DNA of 64,000 nucleotides from Brachypterus glaber (Eukaryota; Arthropoda; Insecta; Coleoptera; Kateretidae): contig OY294049.1 in the NCBI GenBank assembly GCA_958510825.1, forward strand, positions 9,548,001 through 9,612,000, in the 5' to 3' direction. Under the pieces are notes generated by a model. The model ran no database searches and was not told where the DNA came from. It worked only from the letters and a program-made list of their open reading frames with translations. Of this stretch, positions 34,810 through 46,784 are shown piece after piece. Each line of letters begins with the position of its first letter. Positions within the stretch are counted from its first letter, which is position 1. Made by a program: the position numbers and the translations under genes.

Positions 34810-35052
34810 CCCTGGTGAAAAATAACGTGAGAACGACTTGACCTAGCGCTAGATGAATGTGGTTTGAATGTGAGACGCCTAACGTCAGGGTCTAACGTTA
34901 TAATAACGTTTATCTAACGTTACTAGTTTTACCAAACGTTATTCTAACGTTAGGCAACTAATGTTAGGAATTTTACCTTTAGAAATCGGGACATTTATAC
35001 AATAAATACGCATTAGAAAAAACGTTTAACTAACGTTAAATTTCTACTAGGG
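34810..35052. mobile_element. CCC...GGG MITE rich in AACGTTA
   Basis: Ends are CCCTGGTGAAAAATAACG and, inverted, CCCTAGTAGAAATTTAACG, flanked by AA on both sides. The palindrome-prone motif TAACGTTA/AACGTTAG recurs repeatedly inside. It is a longer relative of 35913-36096. Confidence 0.75.
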
Positions 35053-35589
35053 AAGTAGAAGAAATAAGTATATCATTAAAAAAATCTCTGTCCTACTTCT
35101 TTTTTGTGAGCGTAGTATATATGAAATTTAGTCTAAAAATTACAAAAATTCGGTAACATTATTGTTGAACACTTCCTATGTGAAAATCTTACATCCTTAA
35201 AAAAAATCCTTACGTAATTTTTGCACGATCCCTAAAGTATATTTATAATCGGTTTTACCAAAAATACCCTTTTTTAATTTTAACAATTTTTTTTAATGTT
35301 CCTCTCTGAGCTTACATAGTACTTAAATAGACCATGTATCTTTAGGTTAAGAAAATTAACCCAGAATAAAAAGTAGGTCTTTACTGTAAGTAAAAATTTT
35401 GTATGTATCGTATCATATTTTGTTAGATAATTGTATTTATAGTGATCCATAGTATCCCCCATTGGTGCGTGGAATAAGCAACAAATATATAGAGAAATAG
35501 TCTGGTTATACAGCGTAATATTCTCAAAATTATATTTTTTTTAATTAAATTTAAATTTAAAAAAGGTTGTACCTATCCTTTGCTAGATA

Positions 35590-35763
35590 CACCCCGTGTC
35601 GGCTATGGCCTATTTATATGTTAGTTCTAAGTAGTAGCAAGTAATAGCAATTTTAAAGACACCACGTGGTGTTACCACTTTCATGCTCCAGGCAGAATTC
35701 GAACCCGTGACCTCGGCACTACAGTGCGAATGCTATCCGCGCTACACCCCCAAGGCCACCATA
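35590..35763 (-). mobile_element. tRNA-derived SINE (second family)
   Basis: On the - strand an A-box-like GGGTGTAGCGCGGATAGC is followed by a perfect B box, GGGTTCGAATTC. The acceptor ends do not pair as in a true tRNA, and a non-tRNA body follows (ACACCACGTGGTGTC hairpin onwards). No resemblance to the SINE at 9841-10130 outside the boxes. Right end near 35763; the 3' end is uncertain. Confidence 0.65.
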
Positions 35764-35880
35764 ACTGATGAAAATAATATGAAATTAATTTATTTTGGAA
35801 ATTCCACATTTGATCAGGGTCCAGAATTTGTATTTAAATCTTACCCGGCCGGAATGGGATTATGGTTTTGTTCCATAATA

Positions 35881-36348
35881 AACACTGGTCGAATCGAAGT
35901 GTTCATTTACCACCCTGGTGGAAAATAACGTTAGAACGACTTGACTTAACGTTAGATGAATGTGGGTTCAATGTTAGATGCCTAACGTTAGAGGCTAACA
36001 TAAGAATAACATTTATCTAACATTAGAAATTTTACCAAACGTTAGATTAACGTTACTCGAAAGAATACGTTTATAAAGTTAAATTTCTACTAGGGCAGGG
36101 GCTAGCAAAAATTAGAATTTTAAAGCAAATAAACACTTGAAACTATATTTCACTAATCGGTCTATCATGTCTACGCTGTTATTGCAACATAAAACAAAAC
36201 AATTTTTGAAAAAAATAAAAAAAAAATATGTTTTTGCAAAAAATGTTTTCTTCGTGTTCCCAGTGACTCACTATGCAATAACAGCGTTAAAAACTGTCAA
36301 AAAATCTAGTTTTGCGAGCCCCGGGTAAATACCTCTATCCGAGCTCTA
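35881..36348. mobile_element. TIR element interrupted by an AACGTTA MITE
   Basis: The left terminal repeat (GGTCGAATCGAAGTGTTCAT ... GGGGCTAGCAAAAATTAG) matches the inverted right terminal repeat (CTAGTTTTGCGAGCCCCGGG ... ATCCGAG) once the MITE at 35913-36096 is removed. The centre carries paired GCTGTTATTGCAA / TTGCAATAACAGC-like blocks. Confidence 0.68.
35913..36096. mobile_element. CCC...GGG MITE with CA target duplication
   Basis: Ends are CCCTGGTGGAAAATAACG and, inverted, CCCTAGTAGAAATTTAAC. CA lies on both sides, and the opposite terminal repeat of the host element serves as the unoccupied site. Rich in AACGTTA, non-coding. Confidence 0.78.
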
Positions 36349-36563
36349 AAAATAAATGAAGTCTACAACTCACAATTTTTGGCAGGGATGCCACAATGAG
36401 GACTTCTTTGAATAAAAAATAAGTGATATTTTCTTTTAAACAGTATCTCACACATTATCTTTGATACAATACGATCAGCCGAGGACAATGATAAGTGTGA
36501 TTTAGAGAAAATTCCTTGTATTTTTTTATTGAGCCTCACAAAAATGATTTCCTCTGAATTACA

Positions 36564-37396
36564 CAGGGCCATAAAAAAAAATTTTTGTGAGTCTTGGATT
36601 CCAATATGATATTCCTATGTATTTTTTCCCGCTGAAACCGAATCCGTAACCCGTTTAACTCTTACACGTCAGGATTTTGACATAATCTCAAAAAACACTC
36701 GAAAAACTACTGAAACCGCTAAAATATTCTACTCCATACCACTTTCACCCCCTTCCTCCAAATTCGTAATTTAGTAACCACATAATCCCCTAACCTCGGA
36801 ATACCATTGCTCCATAAACTCAAAACCCCGTAACCTCATTAAGTAGAAAAATCTGGTTCGGGAAAACAGACCATTACGTGAAATTTTCTTGTAGAACATG
36901 GTTATGAATAAGTAACTGTATAACCCTAAAATCCCATCACACCTCCTAACCCCTTCACTCCGTAACCCCATATATTATAACCTCCTAACCCCAATCATCC
37001 TATTCTGTGAGTCCGGTTCTCGAAATCATAAGAGTTTTGTGATTGAAGTCATGAATCAAGGTCTACTTCATTATTTTTTTAACTGGACTTCTCCACAGAA
37101 TAGGATAACGGGATTAAGGGGATATAGTATATGGGGAAGTGAAGGGATTTTGAGGTTATGGTGTTAGGGGATTTTGGGGTTATAGAGTTACTTACCTATG
37201 ACTATGTTCCACACAGTGGTATGGCATAGATGATTTTAGCGGTTTCAGTAGTTTTTCGGGTGTTTTTTGAGGTTATGTCAAAATCCTGACGTGTGGGGGT
37301 TAAACGGGTTGCGGATTCAGTTTCAGCGGAAAAAAATACATACGAATAACATATTGGAATCCAAGACTCAGAAAAAAAAAATTTTGTGGGCCTGTG
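36564..37396. mobile_element. Foldback of about 830 bp
   Basis: ACAGGGCCATAAAAAAAAAT at the left and the ATTTTGTGGGCCTGTGT region at the right pair. So do longer inner arms, including GTCAGGATTTTGACATAATC and TATGTCAAAATCCTGAC. The centre contains many CCCCTAACC-like and CGTAACCCC-like short repeats. No coding capacity. Confidence 0.65.
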
Positions 37397-37700
37397 TTAT
37401 TACGCTTATTCCTCGCACTACACTTATAAAGCCCCATGACATAGAGCTAAAGATTCCTCAAATTAAAAAAAAAAATGGAAGCAAAATAATGTATTTTTGT
37501 TGCATATTATAGTGAAAACCACGGTATTTTTGAGCAAACGCGTTGCAACGCTTCACTTATTTTTAAAACTCAATCGGCCTCGAAAATTTTGATTTTGATG
37601 CTGCCGAAAATTGATCTATGTATAAGATCAGTTTCTGCAACGGCTCATAAAATTGGTTTGCATTTTTACAGCCATTATTTTAATCTATAGTAAACTTTTG

Positions 37701-37787
37701 CCCTGTTAAAAAAACCAAGTAGAAACCAGTAGGATGCAGTAGATTCCGATTCGTTTTCTACTGGTTCTACTTTTGTTTTAAACAGGG
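37701..37787. mobile_element. 87-bp CCC...GGG miniature foldback with TG duplication
   Basis: Ends are CCCTGTTAAAAAAACCAAG and, inverted, CCCTGTTTAAAACAAAAG, both running into GTAGAAACCAGTAG-like sequence. TG flanks it on both sides (37699-37700, 37788-37789). Confidence 0.7.
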
Positions 37788-37868
37788 TGGTTAAGAAACC
37801 AACACTCTTTATTTTTATATTACAACCATTTTTTCAGTCAATGGTAATATTTTTGGTTGTAACCAAAC

Positions 37869-37906
37869 AACAAGTGATAATAGTGATAATAGTGATAATA
37901 GTAAAA
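37869..37906. repeat. GTGATAATA short tandem repeat
   Basis: Three tandem copies of a 12-base GTGATAATA-containing unit. Confidence 0.7.
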
Positions 37907-37909
37907 AAA

Positions 37910-40124
37910 GTGTTGGGTTCGTAACCCTTCGTTAGTCGGGTGTTTTAGTCTACACCGTTATTTTCAGAAAAATATTGTATTGCTGTTTTCAATAAACCAA
38001 ACACGCAATATTAATTATTGGTTCATATTAAAACATGTAATTATAATTTTTTTTTAAATTATTGTATTATCAATTCTAATCTAGCAGACAAAAAAAGTGA
38101 TATCCAATTTTAACATACCGGTGGGACACCGAAAAACGATTCATCTGTCGGAGCTGGGAAATTCTGTATATTCGACTTAATTAACGTAATAGTCTACAAT
38201 CGTTGACCACGCGACTAATAAAGGGTTAACGAAATATTGATTAAAATAATGGTTGTTAGTTGGGAATCTATACAGGTTGATTCAGAAATAATGTTAAAAA
38301 TTTCAAGGGGCGATTCTATACAAGAAAATCTGAAAAATATTGCGAGAAACACAGGAAATATCTCCTAATAAAACTAAAGGGCGTTCAAAATTTTACTTTA
38401 ATATTCTAGAAATGGTCACTCCATCCAGCGGCGGCTATTTGACAAACGCGGCAGCGCGCTGTTAACGGCAGCAACAAAGTTACCGCTGGATGTAGTGTGC
38501 CTGTGTATGACATTCTGAGATGTGGATACGATTTTTAGGATGTAATTTGAGTCATAAAAACTCGTGCAGATCACCCTGCGTTAAATCTTTTTATCAAAAC
38601 TTTTTATACACAACTTTTTCATTACAGTTATAGAGATTTTAATTTTTAGAATTAGTAAAATAAACGGAATAAAAATGGTCCCTATAAAGTTATTAATTCT
38701 GCGTTAAGAACTATAAAAAAAGTTAGTTTTAGATCCCTTTAATAAAAATTTTACCAATGTAGTGTTCAATTGAATACTTGTTTATATGGTAACTGTCTCA
38801 GTTTGAGATATACATGTTTAAAGTTTTTGGCAATTTAAGGTGCAAAATTTGTCAGGAAGTCTTAATGCAATTTCAATAAAGCAGCAGTCCTCATTGAGAA
38901 TATATATACCACAATATACCATAAATATAGTATTTAAAACTGGCCATTATGAAATTAAAAGGTCGTTTTAAGATTTTTATTGACTTATCGGGTTTTGGCT
39001 TCACACCACTAGAAGGCCATGGAATTTTGAAAGAAGCCGCGATTATACTTCTACTAGATCCGGCAGTTATTATCATTTTTATTAAAATGGTCAATTTTGA
39101 CAACTGTCGAAATGTGTTTTATGTAATTTTTTAGTATATGATTTTTTTGTATATGATGATCATAATAATAAAATACTAACATATATGCATACATGTATAT
39201 AATAATAATGACATACATACAGATAATCCATTAATTTAGTATACACTTAAGAGTAAATTCTTATCCCCTGCATAGCCCTGTATATATTTTACTCGCCTGT
39301 ATTCCAAGTCTAGACTGGCGTCTTAAACGTAGAAAGATTGATATGATCAATTTAATCCCGAGTTCGCCATTTAAAGATACAAATTCTACTTTGAAGTGTA
39401 TACTTAACGGATAAATAATATGTATATTATGCATATGTTATGCATATATGTGTATACACATACGCTTACTAAGCAGCACAGCCGATGAGACTGCGTTCTA
39501 CAACAAACTAATAATTGCTAATATAACAATAAAACTTTTAAAAATTTTCTTCAGAAAGGCATAATGACATCAAATATTACAAATAATTTAAGTCTTCCAA
39601 CTTTGCCTTTCCTCCATTTACAAATACTTGTCGTTCCTCAAATACATTTTTTTTTTCAAATTTTTAACAATACTTGCAAAGAATTTTGAAATTATATATG
39701 TTTCTAGAAACTTTTTTTAAATTTTTTATATAGAATTGCCCCTTAAAATTTGTAAACCTATAGGTTTACGAATATATATTTTTAAATCAACTTGTATGGA
39801 CTATGTATTTATTGGGAAATGCTGTGTAAAATTATTTAAGGTATCACAAATGGCGAGTTATAATTTCTTTTGGAAAAATAGTGTTATTTATTTTAATTTA
39901 TTTAAAAATTAATGTCAATATATTTGGTATATTTATATATTATTTTTTTATACATATTATTTATAAAATTTAAGTGTAATAGGTTGCAAAATAAAAATTT
40001 AAATTTATTATTTTTGGTTGCTTATACAGGGTGGTATTTTGAAAATATGTATGTAGATAAATGGTAATTCATAAAAACCACGCGAAAAGCGACCCGAAAT
40101 AATGTTTCTCATCATACTATTCAC
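37910..40124. other. Intergenic, no gene seen
   Basis: Weak ACAGG-type foldback debris near 38274-38640 and ATATGCATACATGTATAT-type runs near 39180. A frame at 38949-39134 reads open on both strands but resembles nothing and has no splice context. Confidence 0.4.
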
Positions 40125-40610
40125 AGCGCGTAACGCTAGAATAGTATTATAGGGTACTTTCGAATTTTCCAAAATTGCCAAAAAACGTCCTAGACAAAAA
40201 TTCTTGGATACAAACGTGTTTTATGAAAATGTCCGTCTGTCTATCTAATCTCACGTTTTTTGTAGCCACGATAACTCAAGAACGAATAATCCGATCGACT
40301 TTAAATTTTCAGTTCAAGTTTTATGAGGGGAAGATCCCTATTGTTTTTGAAAGTAAAAAATCGGCATTTTTTTTTGTTTTTTTTTTTTATTTTTTTTTAT
40401 TTCTTTTTGAAAATTATTTTGGGAATATGCAATATACCATTTACTGTGAATAATATATAATGGAATGCGTAGCATTACATATATGCACGGCTTCTTATAT
40501 TTTTCTCAGCGCGCAAGGTACGGTAGTTTTGAATTTTTTTAAATCGCCAAAAAAAATATCCTAGACAAAACATTCTTGGATACAAATGTATTTTTTATTC
40601 GATTGATTCT
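40125..40610 (+). mobile_element. Dispersed repeat family A, copies 3 and 4 (partial)
   Basis: A short complete copy (40125-40485), internally deleted around the poly-T run, is followed by a second start of the same family (GGTACGGTAGTTTTGAATTT) that stops near 40610. The A-type terminus ACTGTGAATAATATATAATG closes the first. Confidence 0.6.
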
Positions 40611-40629
40611 AAAAGCGACACTTTTTGTT

Positions 40630-41405
40630 CATGTTTTACGGGCCAAAAAGTTTTTTTCGCCCGCTAACTAAAACTTGTTATTTTTAAGCTTTTTAAAAGA
40701 AGACACTTTACTTTTACTGTAATATTTATAAAGATTTTTAAGCTTTCTAAAAGAAGATACTTTACTTTTACTGTAATATTTATAAAGATATATGACCTTT
40801 TGGTCACTTTTGGTCTTGAACTAACTGTTCTTTTTGACCATATACAGTTATTATAATCATTTCACACGAAATTCTTCTATAACATAACCTCAAAATATAT
40901 GTTAACTGATTAATGTGTATTCATCCACTAAAATAAATTAAAAACACAAAATTTCGTTGTAAAATCAATTTCAATATTTATAATATTCAGAGAATGGTTT
41001 CAGAAGTATTATTATTTTCATAACAGACACATTTTAACAGGAATTAATCACCAAGCTATAGCTGTTTTAATTTGAAAATGAAACCGCACGCAAAAGAAAC
41101 GATTCAATTGTTTTTTTAGCGATTTGATTGGATAGCAATTTGTCATGGATAACTAGATAAGTAATAAGACAGTAAAAAGAAATATTTTTTGCAATTTAAA
41201 ATTAAGTATATTTTAATAATTTATTATAATTATTAACAGTCGAATAAAAAATATTGTATAATACACGGGCAAAAAGTAAAATTTCGATTTCGTAGGTTTA
41301 TTACCCTCGGGCCGGCCCCAAAAGCTGGCCTTCGGCTTCTAAAAACCTACTCAATCGAAAAACTTAACTTTTCGCCCTTGTACCTATCATAAATAACTAT
41401 TATGA
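40630..41405 (-). mobile_element. Repeat family B, copy 2 (lacks the SINE)
   Basis: Reverse complement of 9355-10310 throughout, without the 290-bp SINE; its sequence ACATTAATCAGTTAACATAT is the unoccupied site. It has its own difference: a tandem duplication of about 54 bases at 40685-40790. Confidence 0.7.
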
Positions 41406-41424
41406 AAAAACAATCCGTGAAGAT

Positions 41425-41960
41425 ATTTAATGCTACGCATTGCATTATATACTATTCACAGTGCATAGTATTTTCCCAAGTAAGATAAAAAAATTAACAA
41501 TTAAAAAAATCCTTTTAAAAAAACGAAACTTTTTGAAGTTTAAAAAAAAAATTGTTCCCCACGAAAAAATATTGCAAAAAACCTAATTTTCCCAAAAAAA
41601 AAAATCTTTTTTTGAAAAACAAAAAAATAGAAAAAAAATAATTTTTGTAAAAAAGGAAAAAATTTGATTTTTTTTTTTGAAAATGGAACATGAAACATAA
41701 GTTTTTTTGTTTTTGAGTGGATTACTTTCAAAAACAATAGAGATCTTCCTCTCATAGAACTTGATTTTTCCTGAAAAAAATTCGAGTCGATCGGATTATT
41801 CGTTCTTGAGTTATTGTGTCCACAAAAAACACGACATCTGCACTTTGAGAACCAAGCCATAGATTTATATCCAAAAAAATTTGTCTAGGACGTTTTTTGC
41901 GATGTTGGAAAATTTGAAACTACCGTATAATACTATTCTAGCGCAATGCGATGTGAATAG
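41425..41960 (-). mobile_element. Dispersed repeat family A, copy 5
   Basis: Inverted copy adjoining family B copy 2, in the same relative arrangement as at 8652-10310. Contains ATAGAGATCTTCCTCTC, the counterpart of the GGGAAGATCCCTATTG block, and ends at GTATAATACTATTCTAGCGC. Confidence 0.62.
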
Positions 41961-42887
41961 TATAATAACTAACTTTCAAAAAAGGCCATGTGTCAATTTT
42001 CAGAAGAAGTTATTTTTAATAATATTAATTAAGATAATTAAAATGTTAACATTTTAATTATACACACGGTGTACTTCTGAACGATTTAAGAGCAAAATTT
42101 AAAAAATCTACCGGTTAGTTTTTTTTAGTTTTTTAATTATTTGTCTATATCTCAGCTATTTCTAATTATAATAAAAATATTATTAAAAACAAAATAAAGA
42201 CTGCCTAATTTTCTACAAAAAAAACTAAATGCCATTTTTTATATCTTTTGCCGTTTTGTCACAATACGTTTGGACTTTTTACGTTCGAAGTAAAACAAAA
42301 AAGTATAAATTCATCCTTATATTCATTAAAAATTATTTAGGGAGGCTTATTTTACTGTAACGTGTCAAATTACCTTAAAAAACATTATTTCTTTTTATCA
42401 GGGTGGCTTGTGGCAAAATTTGAAAACTGACGTAGAGTTGTTTATTTTTTTATGGTTTCAATGTTATGATTTAATGTATAAAATAAGTTTTTTAAATAAA
42501 AATGAATGTATATAATGATGAAACTAATCGAAAATTATTGTGCTTTGTTTGCTTTACAAAAACCAAAAGAATTAGGCCGATTCCAAGTTCGGAAAACAAC
42601 CCTCAGAAGTACACCATGTATACCATTTAGAGTCCCTGAATTTTGGTTTGACGTCTTCTGAAACTCCAAACCAAAATTTAGGTAACCTTATACTACTTAT
42701 TCTCAAAATACCATTCCTTTTTTTTCGAGGTTCCTCCATTTTGTGTTGAATTAAACGCAGTGATTTTTTTATTTAGATTTAGACATTATGTGATAAAATA
42801 AGCAAAAAGAAATTAACATGATTATTTCTTATCATTTTGTCCCTGGTACTATTTGTTTTTTTTTATGCATCGTGGCCCTGGGCGTAC

Positions 42888-44077
42888 AGGGTGATCCAGA
42901 ATTCCCTCCCTCGTAAGGGATATTATAAAAAATCAAAAACCGCGTTTTATAGTCTCACCTGTGCTACAAGTAAAATACCGAATGACGCTTTCATAATAAT
43001 ACTTGTTGGCGACCTCTATATTTTTTCCCCATTATAAACGATTTTTTATTTATGAAATTAAAAGATCTTTAAATTAGAATAGTTCAGTTTCATATCTTTT
43101 TTTCTGCGCTTATTTGTTTTCTAGTTACAGGCTGTCAAAATTTACTTAATTAATTGTTCCTAATTTTTTAACCATTGCAGATATTAAAAAAGTTTTAAAT
43201 CTGTTACTTTTAGCTTTAATTAATTTTGATAGGCAAAATATTTAAAAAAGGTCCTAAACGCCTTCTCAACTATAATAATCCATTATTAAAAAACTTAATT
43301 ACTTCATTTGTGATTTGTAAGATGCTCGCATATTCGTTTTGTGCCTTATATTTATTTAACTATTTTTAATAAAATAAATATGTATTTCTTTAAATTTTTT
43401 GATATGCCCTCGTATTATTCTCTTGATATATTTTTGATTGTTAAGTTATTATTTAAATGTCAAATTATTGGTAAATATTTCCATGACAACAGTTTATGTT
43501 GATACTACCGGGGTTTATTAATAAAATTAAGCATATAAAAATTTACTTTTATTTAAGAAAGAGAAAGATAAGTCTGCTGCCCAGAACAAATAGGCAAAAA
43601 TTAATAAAATGCGTCTAGCGTCTCAAAAATCATAAATACAGTAATTCAGTTTTTAAATAATGGATAATAAGAGTTGTGATGGCACTTCGGACCTTTTTTA
43701 ATTTTTTTTCTTATTAAAATTATATTAGTATTTTTAAAGCTAAAAGTAACCCATTTGAAACTTTTTTAACATCTGCAATGGTTAAAAAATTAGGAGTAAT
43801 TAATTAAGTAAATTTGGACAGCCTATAACTAGAAAACAAATGAGCCCAGAAAAAACTGAACTACTTCAAAGATCTTTTAAGTTCACAAATAAAAAATCGT
43901 TTACCATGTGGAAAATATATAAAGGTCGTCACAGGGCCAACGAGTATTATTATGAAAGCGTCATTAGGTATTTAACTTGTAGTATAGGTGAGCCTATAAA
44001 ACATTGTTCCTGAATTTTTGTAATATCCCTTACCATTTTCGAGAAAAATGACGAGGGCGGGAATTCTGGATCGCCCT
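42888..44077. mobile_element. ~1.2-kb foldback flanked by ~40-bp direct repeats
   Basis: The left terminus AGGGTGATCCAGAATTCCCT is inverted at the right (GGGAATTCTGGATCGCCCT). Arms of several hundred bases pair imperfectly, including AAAAGATCTTTAAATTAGAAT and AATGACGCTTTCATAATAAT. Flanked by near-identical 39-42-base direct repeats (see findings). No frame. Confidence 0.7.
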
Positions 44078-44119
44078 GTACTATTTGTTTTTTATGCATC
44101 GCGGCCCTGGGCGTACATA

Positions 44120-45058
44120 AAAAACCTTGAACAGTGCCCTACAATGGTTTAAACCATTCTCTGCAGAAGTACTAGAATATTGTTGAGTGTGGTAGAAAAT
44201 ATAAAAATACCTAGGATTTAAAAATTAACAATAGTGCATTTGCGTACCTCTTTATACTTTGATATTTAGAAAAAATATGTTTTTTCTAAAAAATGTGTAA
44301 AAATTAAGGACTTAGGTATTGAAATATTTTACTTATATTTTTTGTAACAACTTTGTATTTATGTATAGTATAATGTTTAATATTTTTTCAGTGTAAGTAA
44401 AAAATAGATTTTCAAATTTAAGTTTAAATAATGAAGGTTTATTTTCCAATTTTATTAAATTATTGTCTCAAAATTTTAAACTATTAGACCATTTTAAGTA
44501 AAACCATTAATATTGAACATTTTCGATAATCACTAGAAAATTTTAAATTTAAATGTTGAAAAATAAGCTCTACGCAATAGCGTTATTACGAAGTAAAAAT
44601 ATTTCAACTTAATAAAATATCTGAGATTTTCATTAAATGTGAAATGAAAATATCTTTCAAAATTGTGTCCAAATTTTTTTAACCCAGTGATAAATATGTT
44701 AAATTTTTTTTTTGTAAACCAAGAAAAAATAGTGTTTAAAAGTAAATTAAAATTGTATAAGTGTATTGGAAATTTGTAAATATTCTCAGGATACAAAACA
44801 TTAATAAATAAATTCAAAATAAAATGTTTTTTACTTGAAAATGTTGATATTTTTTTCAGTTAAAAAAAAACCGGCTAGTGTTGCCAGTAGGGTGTAGCGT
44901 AAAAATGGATTACAAAAAATGAAAATCCCTGGGGTGCCATTTTTTTCTTTTTTACATAATATGTAAAATATTATAAAAAGCATGTGTAAAGTTTTACACC
45001 AATCAAAAACATTTTTGATGCAAAGCCAAAATAAGCAAAAATCTCCAAAAAAAAATAC
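44120..45058. other. AT-rich intergenic sequence
   Basis: Low-complexity, no inverted repeat or coding signal that I can support. Confidence 0.45.
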
Positions 45059-46303
45059 ATATTTTTTTAATATACTTTACAAATAGACTTCCTACCAAAA
45101 AAGTGTCTAACAAAAATTCTTGCAAATAATAAAATTCAACTTTTATGTTTAATGAGTTTTTTCAATTAAACTAATAGTTTTCTAGAAAGTTAAAAAATGG
45201 CAAAAAGGGGAAAATTTTATCATATAGTCCAGTGGAAATTTCAAAAAGCATATTTTGTAGTATAAACAAAATGTTATATTGTTTTTTAGATAATTCGAGT
45301 GCGCTGAATCCGAATCCGGTGGGTGCCACCGCGTATCTGTTGAGGAATTTGAGATAATTGAAGTCAAAGCCAACTATGACCGAAATACATGATTTTTATT
45401 ACATACAAATTATGTTAATGGATTTTAAATATTTTGGGTGCGCTGAATCCAAATCCGGTGGATTCAACCTCGTAACTGTTAAAGAAATTCATATCAATGA
45501 AGTCAAAGCCTACTTCGATGAATGTTTTGTTATCACAGAACCGCATTTTTTCGGTGTATGCAAAATATTTTGATGGGTTTTAGATAATTTGGTTATGCTG
45601 AATCCAAATTCAGTGGGTTCCACCTTGTATCTGTTAAGCAGATTTAAAATAATTGGAAAATAAATAATTTTTATATAGTTGGCTTTGACCTCAATTATTT
45701 TTAATTTGCCCAAGAGATATAAGGTGGCACCCACTGAATTTGGATTCATCATAACCAAATTATCTAAAAACCATCAAAATATTTTGCATACACTGAAAAA
45801 ATACGGTTCTGTGATAACATAACATATTAATTCATCGAAGTAGGCTTTGACTTCATTTATATGCATTTCTTTAACAGTTACGAGGTTGAATCCACCGGAT
45901 CCGGATTCAGCGTACCCAAAATATTTAAAAACCATTAACCTTATTTTTTATGTAACAAAACTTTATTTTGTGAAATAAAAATCATGTATTTCGGTCATAG
46001 TTGGCTTTGACCTCAATTATCTAAAATTCCTCAACAGATACGCGGTGGTACCCGTCGGATTCGGAATCAGCGCACTCGAATTATCTAAGAAACATCAAAA
46101 CATTTTGTTTATACTACAAAACATGCTTTTTGAAATTTCCACCGAACTATGTCATACAGTTTTCACCGTTTTGCCATTATGATTTTTCTCGAAAACTATG
46201 TTTAATTGAAAAATCTTATTAAACATAAAATTTGTATTTTATTTGCAAGAATTTTTATTTGACACTTTTTTTGATAGGAAGTCTATATGTAAGTATATTA
46301 AAA
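45059..46303. mobile_element. ~1.25-kb foldback with internal repeats in each arm
   Basis: The two halves are reverse complements around about 45,650. Each arm carries three related segments containing GCTGAATCC(G/A)AATCCGGTGG or a close variant, spaced about 140-160 bases apart. Outermost pairing is ATAGACTTCCTACCAAAAAA against the mirrored right end. Confidence 0.75.
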
Positions 46304-46784
46304 AAATATGTAGGTAAATTAAACCTACAATACTTACTTCATTTCTACAAAAAAAAAAAAAAAATACAAAGCGATTTTCAAAAAATTAGGTTGTCTTCAA
46401 TCCGATTAATTAATGTTTTACTTATTTAAAAAAAACCTAATTAAGTTTCGGCAAAAGCGGGATTAAAAGCAAAAAAAGTATGCCGTGTAAATTAGATTTT
46501 ATTTATGAAAAAAATAAAAAAGTAGATACAAAAAAAAATAAGTTTTTAAGTTTTTTTTTGTATGTAAATTTGTTTTTTGGGTGCAAAAATGCCAAATATA
46601 CAGGGGGTGTCATTAAAAATAAAAATAAACTAAGTTTCTGACGAAACCGGTAGTGCAAAAAAATAATTTTGTATGTCATTTTGTAGCCATTGTTGAGAAA
46701 AATAAGCTATAAAAAAATTGCTTTGATAGGATTGGAAACAATCTAATTTTAGGGGGTGTCCATGGGCTGAAACTCGTCCGATAT

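Noticed and set aside
35690..35763. Possible tRNA gene on the - strand
   Set aside because: A perfect B box exists, but the acceptor stem fails to pair and unrelated sequence follows directly. Called as a SINE.
37869..37906. Possible CRISPR-like repeat
   Set aside because: Three contiguous 12-base units without spacers, in animal DNA.
38949..39134. Frames open on both strands
   Set aside because: No recognisable motif, no splice sites and no composition shift.
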